Shown: positions 19,277 to 29,307, numbered from the stretch's first letter. The stretch is 64,000 nt of DNA from Reyranella aquatilis (GCF_020880995.1 NZ_JAJISD010000008.1:62001-126000); one strand, 5' to 3'. Made by a program: numbers and translations. Notes: generated by a model not told the origin, from the letters alone.

Positions 19277-20425
19277 TTACGCGCGCCGCTCGATATGAAG
19301 GCTTCTTAGGGTGAGGAGCGGCTTGAGGTCCGGTTCTAGACCGAGTCCCTGCCCGCCGGGAAGGGTGACGCTTCCGTCACGAACCGAAAAAGCATCCTGC
19401 AGGATGCCTTCGCGCAGGGGATTGGGGTTGGCATCGACCTCGAGCAGGCCCGGGCCGCGCACGGCGGCCAGCAGGTGCAGGGAATGGATCAGCCCGATTC
19501 CGCCGCCCAGGAAGTGCGGGCAGTAGGTGCGACCGGCCGCGAGGGCTGCGCGGGCGACCGGCAGGCAGCCCGAATGGCCGCCCCATTTGGCAGCGTCGGG
19601 CTGGATCACGCCGAACAGGCCGCTGTCGATCATCTCTTGGAACGGCCCGGCGCCGCGCAGGTTTTCGCCGCCGGCAAGCGTGGCCGGGGCGAGGGCGGCG
19701 ACCTGACTCCATTCGGCCAGCGGCCGGTCGGCCATCAGCGGCTCCTCGATCCAGCGCAGGCCGAACTCTGCGAATTTCGGCACGAGGGCGCAGGCGGTGC
19801 GAAGGTCCCAGCCCTGGTTGGCATCGACCATCAGTCGCTCGCCCGCCTGCAGTTCGGCCGCGACCGGCCGCAGCGAGCCGAGATCGACATCCTCGCCGAA
19901 GCCCACCTTGATCTTGAAGGCGCGATAGCCGGCCGCGCGCATGCGGCCGACCGTATCGTATGCCGCCCGGCCGGGATTGAGCCCCGAGGCATAGATCGGA
20001 AGCGGCCCATTGTCCGTACCGCCGAGCGCTCGCCACAAGGGAAGGCCGCGCTTGCGTGCGCGCAGATCGTGGATCGCGAGGTCGAGGCCTGCGGCCGCTG
20101 CGGACAGTGCGCCCGCGTCGCCGCTCTGGACGCGCAGCACATGCAGCGCGCGATCGATCTCGCTCCAGAGGCCCACCGGATCGTCGAGTGACTTGCCCAG
20201 TGCGCGGGGCGCCACGATGTCGGCGAACAGCAGTGCGCGATGCTCGGCGGCGGCGTTGGGGAAATTGCACCAGATTTCGCCCCAGCCGCGCGCGCCGTCG
20301 GAATCCTCGACCCGCACGAACACCGCGACCCGCTCGGTCATGATGCCGAAGGAGGTGCGGACCGGCTCCTTGATGGGCGTGCGGAAGACGTGGGCTTCGA
20401 CGCGCGCGAGAGTCGCTGCGCTCAT
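19277..20425 (-). CDS. Mandelate racemase/muconate lactonizing enzyme family protein, second copy
   Basis: 382 residues, ATG 20425 overlapping the stop of the upstream oxygenase (ATGA). Motifs: AFKIKVGFGEDV (K-x-K), MVDANQGWDL, RWIEEPLMADRP, LAGGENLRG for the three metal ligands, and CPHFLGGGIGLIHS near the C-terminus carrying the likely catalytic His. It is distinct in sequence from the enolase-family gene at 11205. The order 2OG oxygenase - enolase-type enzyme - acyl-CoA ligase on one strand suggests a short catabolic unit that hydroxylates, dehydrates or isomerises, then activates an acid; that pathway is inference. Confidence 0.9.
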   Translation of the reverse strand: MSAATLARVEAHVFRTPIKEPVRTSFGIMTERVAVFVRVEDSDGARGWGEIWCNFPNAAAEHRALLFADIVAPRALGKSLDDPVGLWSEIDRALHVLRVQSGDAGALSAAAAGLDLAIHDLRARKRGLPLWRALGGTDNGPLPIYASGLNPGRAAYDTVGRMRAAGYRAFKIKVGFGEDVDLGSLRPVAAELQAGERLMVDANQGWDLRTACALVPKFAEFGLRWIEEPLMADRPLAEWSQVAALAPATLAGGENLRGAGPFQEMIDSGLFGVIQPDAAKWGGHSGCLPVARAALAAGRTYCPHFLGGGIGLIHSLHLLAAVRGPGLLEVDANPNPLREGILQDAFSVRDGSVTLPGGQGLGLEPDLKPLLTLRSLHIERRA

Positions 20426-21405
20426 TCGGCGGCTTGCGGCTGCGAGTTCAGCACGTCGTAGTTCCGCTTCAGGTACCAGGTCATGTAGTCGCTGTACCAG
20501 GTGGTGGGATATTTCGGCGGCCTGTCGGGACCGACCGTGGTCGGCACGGCGGCCACCGGCCAGTCGATGCCGCTGTCGCAGAAGAAGGGCAGGGCATAGC
20601 GCGCGCCACCGCTCTTGTTGATCGCGCGGTGCGGCGTCGCGAGGAACGTGTCGTTGGTGTAGCGCTGCAGCATCTGCCCGCCGTTCACGACATAGGCATT
20701 GTCGATCGCGGGCATGTCGATCCAGGTGCCGCTCTGGCTGCGGATCGACAGGCCCTGCACCTCGTTGGGCGCCAGCAGGGTGAGGAAGCTGGTGTCGGTG
20801 TGCGGTGCCAGGCCGAACTCGTCGTCGACGGGGCCGTCCTGCGGCGGATAGTGCGTCATGCGCATCGAGAACATCGGCTCGGCAAAGGCGGTGTCGAAAT
20901 AGTTGGCCGGCAGGTCGAGCGCGCGGGCGTAGAGCCGCACCATCTTCTGGACCAGCCGCTCCATCTCGTTGCAGTAGTCGATCACCGTGTCGCGGAAGCC
21001 CGGCAGGTCGGGCCAGCGGTTCAGGCCGCGGAAGCGGCGGCCCGAGAGCACGTCGGGATGGTCCGGCGCCATCTCGCGCTTCACGAAGAAGGCCTCGTTC
21101 AGGTTGGCCTTCGTGCCGGTCTGGACGGTCGAGGTGCGCAGCGTGTTGCCGCGCATCGGGAGGTAGCCCGTATTGTGCTGGTCGAGCTTCAGTTCGAGCT
21201 TCTTCTCGATCGGCTGGTCGTGGAAGCGCTTCACCTCGGCGAACATCCGGGCGATCTTCTCGCGCGCGATGCCGTGGTTCACGATGAAGTAGAAGCCGAT
21301 CTCGGTCAGCGCGAAGCGCAGCTCCTTCGCCGTCCGGTCCAGCGCGTCCGGCTCGCCCGCGAGATAGGGGCCGAGATCGATGACGGGGATCGTTTCGGTT
21401 GCCAC
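20422..21405 (-). CDS. Isopenicillin N synthase-like Fe(II)/2OG oxygenase, copy 1
   Basis: 327 residues from GTG 21405 (ATETIPVIDLGPYLAG), with GAGGGAG upstream; an ATG at 21462 lies before the ribosome-binding site and is unlikely. N-terminal DIOX_N pattern IPVIDLGPYL and ELRFALTEIGFYFIVNHGI; C-terminal 2OG-FeII_Oxy core with the HxD in LAPHTDTSFLTLL, distal His in ATPHRAINKSGG and RYALPFFCD. Related to the oxygenase at 35404-36480. Family enzymes oxidise small molecules (flavonoids, gibberellins, ethylene precursor and many bacterial substrates). First gene of the 21405-17632 group, divergent from the GlcG-like gene. Confidence 0.9.
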   Translation of the reverse strand: MATETIPVIDLGPYLAGEPDALDRTAKELRFALTEIGFYFIVNHGIAREKIARMFAEVKRFHDQPIEKKLELKLDQHNTGYLPMRGNTLRTSTVQTGTKANLNEAFFVKREMAPDHPDVLSGRRFRGLNRWPDLPGFRDTVIDYCNEMERLVQKMVRLYARALDLPANYFDTAFAEPMFSMRMTHYPPQDGPVDDEFGLAPHTDTSFLTLLAPNEVQGLSIRSQSGTWIDMPAIDNAYVVNGGQMLQRYTNDTFLATPHRAINKSGGARYALPFFCDSGIDWPVAAVPTTVGPDRPPKYPTTWYSDYMTWYLKRNYDVLNSQPQAAE

Positions 21406-21519
21406 GCGGTGCTCCCTCTTTTCTTCGCAATCGATGTCGGGATGGACGATACTGCCGCGCAAGGCGCGCGGTCCAGCCGCTCAAGGCGCCGTTCAAGAAT
21501 AGCGGGGGAGTGCTTCCGT

Positions 21520-22011
21520 ATGAGCGACCACTATGTCATGCACGTTCAGTCGAGCCTGACGCTCGCCCAGGCCGAGCGGATGATTGACGGCGCCTTGCAG
21601 GCCGCGCGCGCGGCGGAATTGCTGCCGCTGACCGTCGCCGTCCTCGATTCGGGCGGCCATCTCGTGGCCTTCAAGCGCGAGGATGGCTGCGGCGTGCTGC
21701 GGTTCGATATTGCCTTCGGCAAGGCATGGGGCGCCCTGGGCATGGGCATTTCGAGCCGGACCATCCGCGATCGCCTCGGCAACAGGCCGGCCTTCCAGGG
21801 CGCGCTGGCCGCAGCCTCGGGCGGCCGGTTCGTGCCGGTGCCGGGCGGCGTGCTGGCGGTTCAGGGCGAACGCAACGTTGTGGGCGCGATCGGCATCAGC
21901 GGCGATGCGTCCGATCGTGACGAGTATGCCGCGATCATGGGGGTGCGCGCAGCGGGCCTCGTCTCCCATCCCGAGGAGGCTGCCGAGAACTGGCGGTCGG
22001 CGGGCCTTTGA
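21520..22011 (+). CDS. GlcG/HbpS family heme-binding-like protein
   Basis: 163 residues from ATG 21520 behind GGGGGAG. The GlcG/PduO-C pattern is clear: LTLAQAERMIDGALQAAR, LLPLTVAVLDSGGHLVAFKREDG, DIAFGKAWGALGMG, then FVPVPGGVLAVQGERNVVGAIGISGDASDRDE. Members bind heme or cobalamin-like ligands or sit in glycolate and diol operons with unclear function. It starts the plus-strand set GlcG - Bug receptor - DUF1772 and is divergent from the oxygenase, whose breakdown pathway it may share. Confidence 0.9.
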   Translation: MSDHYVMHVQSSLTLAQAERMIDGALQAARAAELLPLTVAVLDSGGHLVAFKREDGCGVLRFDIAFGKAWGALGMGISSRTIRDRLGNRPAFQGALAAASGGRFVPVPGGVLAVQGERNVVGAIGISGDASDRDEYAAIMGVRAAGLVSHPEEAAENWRSAGL

Positions 22012-22033
22012 GATGACCCGCGAAGGAAATCCC

Positions 22034-23008
22034 GTGCGTCGTCGCACTCTTCTTGCCGCCGCCGGCGCAACGCTGGCCGCGCCCTCGCTCGCCCGTGCCC
22101 AGGCCTGGCCCGCGCAGCCGGTCCGGCTGGTCATCGGCTTTGCACCCGGAGGACCGACCGATGTTTACGGCCGCCTGTTCGCCGACCGCCTCGGTCGCGC
22201 GCTCGGCCAGCCGGTGGTGATCGAGAACAAGGCGGGCGCCGCAGGCATCATCGGCAGCACCGGCGTCGCGCGCGCCAAGCCCGACGGCTACACGCTGGTG
22301 TTCGGCACCGGATCGACCCAGGCGCTCTATCCCTCGATGACCGACAAGCCGGACTACGACGTCCTGAAGGACTTCACCTATATCGCCCATGTCGGCGGCG
22401 GACCGGCAGCCTTCATGGGCAACCTGGCTCAGCCCGATTCGCTGAAGGGCCTGCTCGATGCCGCGCGCGCCAAACCCGGCACGCTGAGCTACGGCTCTCC
22501 GGGAGCGGGCACGCTGCTGCACCTCACGACGGAGCGCCTCAAGGCCGCGGTCGGTGGCGTCGACATGACCCACGTGCCTTATCGCGGCAGCGGTCCCGCC
22601 ATGACCGACCTGTTGGCGGGCCAGATCGCTCTGGTGGCCACGACACTGGGCGTCGCCTTGCCTTTCCATGCATCGGGCAAGGCGCGGCTGCTTGCCGTCG
22701 CGACCGCCCAGCGGACCGCTCTGGCACCCGACGTGCCGACCGTGTCGGAAACGCTGGGGGGCGTGCCGTTCGAGGCCGTGCTGTGGCATTGCCTCGCCGG
22801 TCCGGCGGGTCTGCCTCCCGAAGTGGTGGCGCGCCTTGCCGCGGCGGTCCGTGAGACGATGAACGATCCCGCGTTGCTCAAGACACTGGCCGAGCAGGGC
22901 ATCGTCCCCGTCAGCGATTCGACACCGGACTCGACCGTGGCTTTCGTTCGCGGAGAGGTCGAGCGCTGGGCGCCGATCGTGAAGGCGGCCGGCGTCAGGA
23001 TGGAGTGA
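22034..23008 (+). CDS. Bug/TctC family periplasmic solute-binding protein
   Basis: About 324 residues from GTG 22034 (RRRTLLAAAGATLAAPSLARA), chosen for the AAGGAAA site upstream; an ATG at 22013, two bases after the GlcG stop, is the alternative. A twin-Arg signal is followed by the Bug core: WPAQPVRLVIGFAPGGPTDV, VVIENKAGAAGIIGS, HVPYRGSGPAMTDLLAGQIA, DVPTVSETL. It should bind an extracellular carboxylate or similar ligand. No TctA/TctB genes are in reach, so it probably shares a membrane unit encoded elsewhere. Confidence 0.9.
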   Translation: MRRRTLLAAAGATLAAPSLARAQAWPAQPVRLVIGFAPGGPTDVYGRLFADRLGRALGQPVVIENKAGAAGIIGSTGVARAKPDGYTLVFGTGSTQALYPSMTDKPDYDVLKDFTYIAHVGGGPAAFMGNLAQPDSLKGLLDAARAKPGTLSYGSPGAGTLLHLTTERLKAAVGGVDMTHVPYRGSGPAMTDLLAGQIALVATTLGVALPFHASGKARLLAVATAQRTALAPDVPTVSETLGGVPFEAVLWHCLAGPAGLPPEVVARLAAAVRETMNDPALLKTLAEQGIVPVSDSTPDSTVAFVRGEVERWAPIVKAAGVRME

Positions 23009-23015
23009 CGGGAGC

Positions 23016-23450
23016 ATGATGTTCGGCATCCTCGCCCTCGTGACGGCGGCGCTGTTCGCCGGCGCGGCCTTCTATGTGAGCTTCGCCGAGCACCCGGCCC
23101 GATGCGAGATCGACGACCGCGCGCAACTGCAGCAGTGGAAGTTCGCCTACAGGCGCGGCACGCTCATGCAGGGCACGCTGGCCGCCCTCGGTTTCCTTCT
23201 CGGCATCGCGGCGTGGTGGCAGAGTCGCGACGAACTCTACATCGTCGGCGCCATCATGATGGGCGCCAACTGGGCCTATACGGCGCTGATGATCATGCCG
23301 GTCAACAACGAGCTCAAGTCCATCGCCCTCGACGATGCCGGCGAGGAGAGCCACACGCTGCTGCGCCGCTGGGGCAAGCTCCACGTCAAGCGCACGATGC
23401 TCGGCATCGGTGCGAGCGCGTTGTTCCTGTGGGCCGTGCTCAGTCGATAA
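23016..23450 (+). CDS. DUF1772 (anthrone oxygenase-like) membrane protein
   Basis: 144 residues with four hydrophobic segments (FGILALVTAALFAGAAFYV; GTLAALGFLLGIAAW; YIVGAIMMGANWAYTALMIM; MLGIGASALFLWAVL). PVNNELKSIALDD and LLRRWGKLHVKRTMLG are typical DUF1772 landmarks. Fungal relatives act as anthrone oxygenases; bacterial members are uncharacterised. It begins 7 bp after the Bug receptor stop and is the last gene of that unit. Confidence 0.85.
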   Translation: MMFGILALVTAALFAGAAFYVSFAEHPARCEIDDRAQLQQWKFAYRRGTLMQGTLAALGFLLGIAAWWQSRDELYIVGAIMMGANWAYTALMIMPVNNELKSIALDDAGEESHTLLRRWGKLHVKRTMLGIGASALFLWAVLSR

Positions 23451-23455
23451 GGAGT

Positions 23456-23482
23456 TTTCCTCCCCCGCTGCGGGGGAGGAAA
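23456..23482. repeat. Perfect palindrome between convergent genes
   Basis: TTTCCTCCCCC (23456-23466), five-base loop, GGGGGAGGAAA (23472-23482), an 11-bp perfect stem. It lies between the stops of the DUF1772 gene and the second acyl-CoA ligase and may work as a bidirectional transcription barrier, although neither strand shows a long T run. Its sequence also resembles a common intergenic palindrome of proteobacteria. Confidence 0.65.
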
Positions 23483-23501
23483 TACACTTGATCGACTTCG
23501 C

Positions 23502-25148
23502 TTAAGCCGTCGGCAGCTTGTAGTCCTTGAAGTCCTCGCGCAGGCGGGTCTTGAGGATCTTGCCGGTGGCGGTGTGCGGGATGGACTCGACGAACTGGAC
23601 GTCGTCGGGCAGCCACCATTTGGCGACCTTGGTCCCGAGGAACTCGATCAGCTCCTTCTTGTCGATCCGCGCATCGGGCTTCTTGTGGACGATCAGCAGC
23701 GGCCGCTCGTCCCACTTCGGATGCGCCACGCCGATGACGGCCGCTTCGGCCACGGCGGGATGGGCCATGGCGGCGTTCTCGAGATCGATCGAGCTGATCC
23801 ATTCGCCGCCCGACTTGATCACGTCCTTGGAGCGGTCGGTGATCTGCATGTAGCCGTCGGGGTCGATGGTGGCGACGTCGCCGGTGGCGAACCAGCCGCC
23901 GCCCTTGCCCGCGATCTCGCGCAGCACCTCGCCGCCTTCGCCCTTGAAGTAGCCCGAGGTGATCCAGGGGCCCCGGACCAGCAGGTCGCCGAAGGCCTTG
24001 CCGTCGCGCGGCAGTTCCTTGCCGGCATCGTCGACGATCGTCATGTCGACGCCGTAGGGCGGCCGGCCCTGCTTCAGGCGGACCTCCAGCAGCTCCTTCG
24101 GCGAGAGCCGCTGATGCTTCTCCTTGGGATGGTTCACCGTGCCCAGTGGGCTCATCTCGCTCATGCCCCAGGCATGGAGAACCTCGACGCCGTAGTCCTT
24201 GTCGAAGGTCTCGATCATGGCGGGCGGCGCGGCCGAGCCGCCGATCACGGCGTACTTCACGGTCGAGAGCTTGAGCTTGTTGGCCTTCATGTGATTGAGC
24301 AGGGCCAGCCACACGGTGGGTACGCCGGCGGTGAAGGTGACGCCCTCCTTCTCGAACAGCTCGTGCAGGCTGGCGCCGTCGAGCGCGACGCCCGGGAACA
24401 CGAGCTTGGCGCCGACCAGGGCGGCCGAGTAGGGCAGGCCCCAGGCATTGACGTGGAACATCGGCACCACCGGCAGCACCACCGAGCGCGCCGAGAGGTT
24501 CAGCGTGTCGGGCAGCGCCGCGCCATAGGCGTGCAGGATGGTCGACCGGTGATGGTAGAGCACGCCCTTCGGGTTGCCCGTGGTGCCCGACGTGTAGCAG
24601 AGCGACGAGGCGGTGCGCTCGTCGAACTCCGGCCATTCGTAGGCGCCGGGCTTGTCGGCGATCAGCTCCTCGTAGACCAGCAGGTTGGGGATCTTGCAGT
24701 CGGCCGGGATGTGCGCGCGGTCGGTCATCGCCACGACATGGCGCACGCCCTTCATCTGCGGCAGCAGCTTCTCGACGGCCGGCAGCAGGTTCAGGTCGAC
24801 GAAGAGGAGCTGATCCTCGGCGTGATTGACGATGTAGACGATCTGCTCGGGAAAGAGGCGCGGGTTGATCGTGTGGCAGACCGCGCCCATGCCGGAAATG
24901 CCGTAGTACAGCTCGAAGTGGCGGTAGCCGTTCCAGGCCAGCGTGCCGATGCGGTCGCCGACCTTGATGCCCAGCGCGAGCAGCGCCTCGGCGACCTTCT
25001 TCGCGCGCGTGTTGGCGTCGCGATAGGTGTAGCGATGGATCGGGCCTTCGACGGTGCGGGAGACGATCTCGGTGTCGCCGTGGTTGAGGGCGGCATGCTC
25101 GATGAGCTGCGAAATCAGAAGCGGGCGGTCCTGCATGAGGCCGAGCAT
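23502..25148 (-). CDS. AlkK-like acyl-CoA synthetase (AMP-binding), copy 2
   Basis: 548 residues, ATG 25148 with AGGAGAG upstream. The same motifs as copy 1: [60 protein letters not shown] and the Lys in TATGKILK. By eye the two ligases match through most of their length, and a stretch of DNA around 17930-17990 is nearly identical to 23780-23840. This copy has a short insertion before A7 ([16 protein letters not shown]). It forms acyl-CoA from a fatty or related acid. Transcribed alone, divergent from the mechanosensitive channel gene. Confidence 0.93.
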   Translation of the reverse strand: MLGLMQDRPLLISQLIEHAALNHGDTEIVSRTVEGPIHRYTYRDANTRAKKVAEALLALGIKVGDRIGTLAWNGYRHFELYYGISGMGAVCHTINPRLFPEQIVYIVNHAEDQLLFVDLNLLPAVEKLLPQMKGVRHVVAMTDRAHIPADCKIPNLLVYEELIADKPGAYEWPEFDERTASSLCYTSGTTGNPKGVLYHHRSTILHAYGAALPDTLNLSARSVVLPVVPMFHVNAWGLPYSAALVGAKLVFPGVALDGASLHELFEKEGVTFTAGVPTVWLALLNHMKANKLKLSTVKYAVIGGSAAPPAMIETFDKDYGVEVLHAWGMSEMSPLGTVNHPKEKHQRLSPKELLEVRLKQGRPPYGVDMTIVDDAGKELPRDGKAFGDLLVRGPWITSGYFKGEGGEVLREIAGKGGGWFATGDVATIDPDGYMQITDRSKDVIKSGGEWISSIDLENAAMAHPAVAEAAVIGVAHPKWDERPLLIVHKKPDARIDKKELIEFLGTKVAKWWLPDDVQFVESIPHTATGKILKTRLREDFKDYKLPTA

Positions 25149-25230
25149 CGGGCGTCTCTCCTGTCGTGTCGTCTGGCGGCTGGTTGCCAATTGGCTTAGG
25201 TTTGCCGGGACATTCTTTGAGGGAAAATCG

Positions 25231-27249
25231 ATGAAACGGTCAAGCAGCGGCAGCGCCTCTGCAATCAGCGGGCTCGTCGGTGTCTGGGCGTTCCCGGCGG
25301 CGGCCCAGGCCGTGACGGCCGGCGAGGGGGCGGCGGCCAGCTTCCTCATGCTGATGACCGAGCGATTCGAATTCACGGTCGCCCAACTTCCCGCACTCGG
25401 CGCGCATCTCCTCTCCCTCCCGCAATCCGTCGACGGCCGGACAGCCTTGCTGTTGATCGGAATAGTCGTGGCGGGCCTCGTCGCGGAAGCCGTCGCGCGG
25501 ATGATCCTCAGTCGCGCCCGGGTCAGCGGCTTCGACCGGCTCGTCGCCAAGACGCCGATGCGCGCCTTCATCAGAGCGCTGTTGCTCGATGTCCTCGCCT
25601 TGATCGCGCTGGCCGTCGCCGGTCGGCTGGTTTTGGGGCAACTGGGCGCATCCGACACTGTCGCAGGCCGGCTCGGCCAGGCCGTTCTCCACACGCTCGT
25701 CTATTGGCGCGGCTTCAACCTCGTGTTCCGGGCGTTCCTGCGTCCCAGCACACCCGAGGGGCGCATCGCGCCGGTCGACGACCAGGCGGCGCGGCATCTG
25801 CTATTCGCGCTCAATCTGATGGTCCTGCTGCCGATGCTGGCCAGTCTCGCCGCCCGCGCCCTCACGGTGACGGGCGCGAACCGCGAGATCACCAGCGCGG
25901 CCATCATGCTCTACATTCCCGTGATCGCGGTTCTGCTTCTGATGGTCGTCTGGCGCTACCGCCTGGATATGGCGGCCTGGCTGACGGCCATGGTTCCCGC
26001 CACCGGCTTTACCCGACAGCTCAAGCTCGACGCCGCCCGCAACTGGTGGATGGCGGGCCTTGCCTTCTATGCGCTGCTGGGCGTTGCGGCTGTCTATGCG
26101 GCCCTCACGGAGAGCGGTACGGCCTCGCGCGGCATGGCGACCATCGAATCGGCGCTGGTCGCCCTGCTGCTCTTCGAGACGCTGATGCATCGCGTGACGC
26201 GCCATATCGTCTCCGAGCTGCCGATGGCGGCCGATGTGGTGGCCGACTGCGTGCGCCTGCTCGTCCGCCTCTATGTCGCGATCCTGATCGCCGAGGCGCT
26301 GATGGTCCGCGTCCTTGCCGCCGCAACGCCCGAGGAATGGGCCCCCCACGACCGGGGCGCCAAGATCGCCGCGCTGAGCGCCGTCGCGATCTACGCCGGC
26401 TGGCGGTTCCTGAAGTACCGCATGGATTCCTACATCGCCTCCAACCCGCTGCCGTCGGCCGACGTGTCGGGCGATTCGGAGGAGGATGTGCAGGTCGCGG
26501 CTTCGCGGCTCCGTACCCTGATGCCGCTTCTGCGCGTGGTGGCCGGTGCGACCATTGCCGTCGTCGGCGGTCTCCTCGTCCTGTCGGAACTCGGTGTCAA
26601 CATCACGCCGCTGATCGCCGGCGCCTCGGTGTTCGGCCTCGCCGTGTCCTTCGGCAGCCAGTCGCTGGTTCGCGACATCGTGTCGGGCATCTTCTTCCTG
26701 GCCGAGGATTCCTTCCGCATCGGCGAATATGTCGATTGCAGCAAGGTCAAGGGCACGGTCGAAGGGTTCAGCGTGCGCTCGCTGAAACTGCGCCACCAGA
26801 ACGGCCAGCTTCATATCGTGCCGTTCGGGCAGGTGGGCCACATCACCAATTTCAGCCGCGACTGGACGGTGGTGAAGTTCAACATCGCTTTCGCCAACGG
26901 CACAGACGTCGAGCTGCTGCGCAAGACCGTGAAGAAGATCGGCCTCCAGATGATGGAGGAGCCGCAGTTCAAGCCGATCCTGCTGCAGCCGCTCAAGATG
27001 CAGGGCGTCGTCGACATCAAGGACAACTCGCTGATCGTGCGCTTCAAGTTCATGGCGCGCCCGAAGAATCCGACGATGGTGCAGCGCATGGCGATCCGGC
27101 GCATGTACGACCAGTTCCCGGCCCTGGGCATCCAGTTCGCCACGGGCAACAACTACCTGTTCCCGGTACCGGCGACGCCATCCGTGCCGCCGCAGGCCGC
27201 GGAGCAGACGGGCAAGCCCGCCGAGGCGGCGCCCAGGGCCGCCGAATGA
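25231..27249 (+). CDS. MscS family mechanosensitive ion channel, large form
   Basis: 672 residues from ATG 25231 (GAGGGA upstream). N-terminal signal-like segment, then about nine or ten hydrophobic helices before the MscS core. The core starts near residue 450: LSELGVNITPLIAGASVFGLAVSFG (pore helix TM3, Gly/Ala-rich), SQSLVRDIVSGIFFLAEDSFRIGEYVD, then the beta domain (HQNGQLHIVPFGQVGHITNFS) and the C-terminal domain ending in a Pro/Ala-rich tail. Similar to YbdG/YnaI-like larger MscS proteins. It releases osmolytes on membrane tension. The next gene starts 20 bp later. Confidence 0.92.
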   Translation: MKRSSSGSASAISGLVGVWAFPAAAQAVTAGEGAAASFLMLMTERFEFTVAQLPALGAHLLSLPQSVDGRTALLLIGIVVAGLVAEAVARMILSRARVSGFDRLVAKTPMRAFIRALLLDVLALIALAVAGRLVLGQLGASDTVAGRLGQAVLHTLVYWRGFNLVFRAFLRPSTPEGRIAPVDDQAARHLLFALNLMVLLPMLASLAARALTVTGANREITSAAIMLYIPVIAVLLLMVVWRYRLDMAAWLTAMVPATGFTRQLKLDAARNWWMAGLAFYALLGVAAVYAALTESGTASRGMATIESALVALLLFETLMHRVTRHIVSELPMAADVVADCVRLLVRLYVAILIAEALMVRVLAAATPEEWAPHDRGAKIAALSAVAIYAGWRFLKYRMDSYIASNPLPSADVSGDSEEDVQVAASRLRTLMPLLRVVAGATIAVVGGLLVLSELGVNITPLIAGASVFGLAVSFGSQSLVRDIVSGIFFLAEDSFRIGEYVDCSKVKGTVEGFSVRSLKLRHQNGQLHIVPFGQVGHITNFSRDWTVVKFNIAFANGTDVELLRKTVKKIGLQMMEEPQFKPILLQPLKMQGVVDIKDNSLIVRFKFMARPKNPTMVQRMAIRRMYDQFPALGIQFATGNNYLFPVPATPSVPPQAAEQTGKPAEAAPRAAE

Positions 27250-27269
27250 ACATCCTAGGGAGTGATGGA

Positions 27270-28220
27270 ATGCAGAAGCGCAGACTCGGAAAATCGGACC
27301 TGGAATTCGTCCCCATCGCCTTCGGCGGCAACGTCTTCGGCTGGACCGCCGACGAGGCGACCTCGCACCAGTTGCTCGACGCCTTCGTCGATGGCGGCTT
27401 CTCCTTCGTCGATACCGCCGACGTCTATTCGCGCTGGTTCCCCGGCAACAAGGGCGGCGAGAGCGAGACGGTGATCGGCACCTGGCTGAAGAAGGATCCG
27501 TCCAAGCGCGACAAGATCGTGCTGGCCACCAAGTGCGGCATGGGCCTGCCGAGCGGTGCGCTGTCGGCCAAGAACATCAAGGAGTCGGTCGACGCCTCGC
27601 TGAAGCGACTCAACACCGACCGCATCGACCTGTTCCAGTCGCACAAGGACGACAAGGACACGCCGCAGGAGGAAACGCTCTCGACCTATGGCGAGCTGGT
27701 GAAGGCCGGCAAGATCCGCTTCATCGGTGCCTCCAACTTCGACGCGCCGCGCTTGGCCGAGGCGGCAAAGATCTCGAAGGAGAAGGGCCTGCCGCGCTAC
27801 GAGAGCCTGCAGCCGCACTACAATCTGATGGAGCGTGGCCTGTTCGAGGGTGCGCTCGAGGACGAGTGCCTGAAGCAGGGGATCGGCGTGATCCCCTATT
27901 ACTCGCTGGCCAGCGGCTTCCTCACCGGGAAGTACCGGTCCGAGGCCGATGTCGGCGGCGCCCAGCGCGGTGCCGGCGTGAAGAAGTACATCAACCCCAA
28001 GGGCATGGCGGTACTGAAGGCGCTCGACGATGCCGCCGCAAAGGCCCATGCCACGCTGGCCCAGGTGGCGCTCGCCTGGCTGCTGCATCGCAAGTCGATC
28101 ACCGCGCCGATCGTGAGCGCGACCAGCCTGAAGCAGCTCGACGATGTGCTCAATGCGACCACGCTGGAGCTCGATCCGGAATCGCTGGCCGCGATCGACA
28201 AGGCCAGCGCGCCGGCCTGA
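27270..28220 (+). CDS. Aldo/keto reductase
   Basis: 316 residues, ATG 27270 behind AGGGAG. AKR pattern: [22 protein letters not shown], the active-site Asp and Tyr in [11 protein letters not shown], Lys in VLATKCGMG, His in [16 protein letters not shown]-binding region in [13 protein letters not shown] and the C-terminal [19 protein letters not shown]. It reduces aldehydes or ketones with NADPH; resembles the YajO/Tas-like group. Located between the MscS gene (20 bp) and the MBL-rhodanese gene (13 bp), so probably co-transcribed. Confidence 0.93.
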   Translation: MQKRRLGKSDLEFVPIAFGGNVFGWTADEATSHQLLDAFVDGGFSFVDTADVYSRWFPGNKGGESETVIGTWLKKDPSKRDKIVLATKCGMGLPSGALSAKNIKESVDASLKRLNTDRIDLFQSHKDDKDTPQEETLSTYGELVKAGKIRFIGASNFDAPRLAEAAKISKEKGLPRYESLQPHYNLMERGLFEGALEDECLKQGIGVIPYYSLASGFLTGKYRSEADVGGAQRGAGVKKYINPKGMAVLKALDDAAAKAHATLAQVALAWLLHRKSITAPIVSATSLKQLDDVLNATTLELDPESLAAIDKASAPA

Positions 28221-28233
28221 GGAGCTGCCACCG

Positions 28234-29307
28234 ATGCTTGTCTTCCGACAACTGTTCGATCCGACTTCCTCGACCTACACCTACCTACTCGGCTGCAGCG
28301 TCTCGAAGGAGGCGCTGCTGATCGACCCGGTGTTCGAGCAGGCCCGCCGCGATGCGGCGCTGATTGGCGAGCTTGGTCTCACGCTAAAGTGGACGCTCGA
28401 CACGCATGTCCATGCCGACCACGTGACCGGCGCCTGGCTCCTGAAGCAGCGGCTTGGCAGCAGGATCGCGCTGTCTGCGGCGTCGGGCGCGGCCGGTGCC
28501 GACCGGCTGCTGCAGGATGGCGACCGCATCGAGTTCGGGCGGCGTGCGCTCGAAGTGCGGTCGACGCCCGGCCACACCTCGGGGTGCGTCACCTACGTGC
28601 TCGACGATGAAAGCATGGCCTTCACCGGCGACTGCATCCTGATCCGCGGGTCGGGGCGCACCGATTTCCAGCAGGGCGATCCGCGGGCGCTGTATCGCTC
28701 GGTGCGCTCCCGCATCTTCGCTCTGCCGGAGAACTGCCTTCTCTATCCGGCGCACGACTATCGCGGCCTGACGGTCAGCAGCGTCATCGAGGAGAAGACG
28801 TTCAATCCACGGCTGGGCGGCGAGGTCGGCGAGAACGACTATGTCGGCTACATGAAGAACCTCGATCTTCCGCATCCCAAGAAGATCGACGAAGCGGTGC
28901 CGGCCAACCTGCGCTGCGGTCAGCCGGGGAACGCGGCGGGTGTGCCGGCCGAGCCCGGCTGGGCGCCCTTGCGCTTCACCTTCGGCGGCGTCTGGGAAGT
29001 CGAGCCGCACTGGCTGGAGGAGCATCTGTCGCAGGTGAACGTGCTCGACGTGCGCGAGCCGGCCGAGTTCTCCGGCCCGCTGGGCCACATTCGCGGCGCG
29101 ACTCTGGTGCCGCTCGGCGAACTCGCCGCGAAGGCCGGGGACCTGCCGAAGGACAAGCCGATCGTCGCCGTCTGCCGCGCCGGCAGCCGCTCCGCGCACG
29201 CCACCGCGATCCTGCAGAAGGCGGGACTCGCCGACGTCGCCAACCTCCCCGGCGGCATGCTCCGCTGGCGCGCCGAGAACCGCCCCGTCGAGGGCGGCAC
29301 GGCCTGA
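28234..29307 (+). CDS. MBL fold hydrolase fused to rhodanese domain (persulfide dioxygenase-like)
   Basis: 357 residues from ATG 28234 (GGAG upstream). N-terminal MBL domain: [29 protein letters not shown] (His58, His60, Asp62, His63), [30 protein letters not shown] and LYPAHDYRG, all landmarks of ETHE1/Blh-type persulfide dioxygenases. C-terminal rhodanese domain with [21 protein letters not shown] and active Cys314 in [14 protein letters not shown]. Such fusions oxidise glutathione persulfide to sulfite and transfer sulfane sulfur (CstB-like). No other sulfide genes are next to it. Last gene of the 25231-29307 group. Confidence 0.92.
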   Translation: MLVFRQLFDPTSSTYTYLLGCSVSKEALLIDPVFEQARRDAALIGELGLTLKWTLDTHVHADHVTGAWLLKQRLGSRIALSAASGAAGADRLLQDGDRIEFGRRALEVRSTPGHTSGCVTYVLDDESMAFTGDCILIRGSGRTDFQQGDPRALYRSVRSRIFALPENCLLYPAHDYRGLTVSSVIEEKTFNPRLGGEVGENDYVGYMKNLDLPHPKKIDEAVPANLRCGQPGNAAGVPAEPGWAPLRFTFGGVWEVEPHWLEEHLSQVNVLDVREPAEFSGPLGHIRGATLVPLGELAAKAGDLPKDKPIVAVCRAGSRSAHATAILQKAGLADVANLPGGMLRWRAENRPVEGGTA

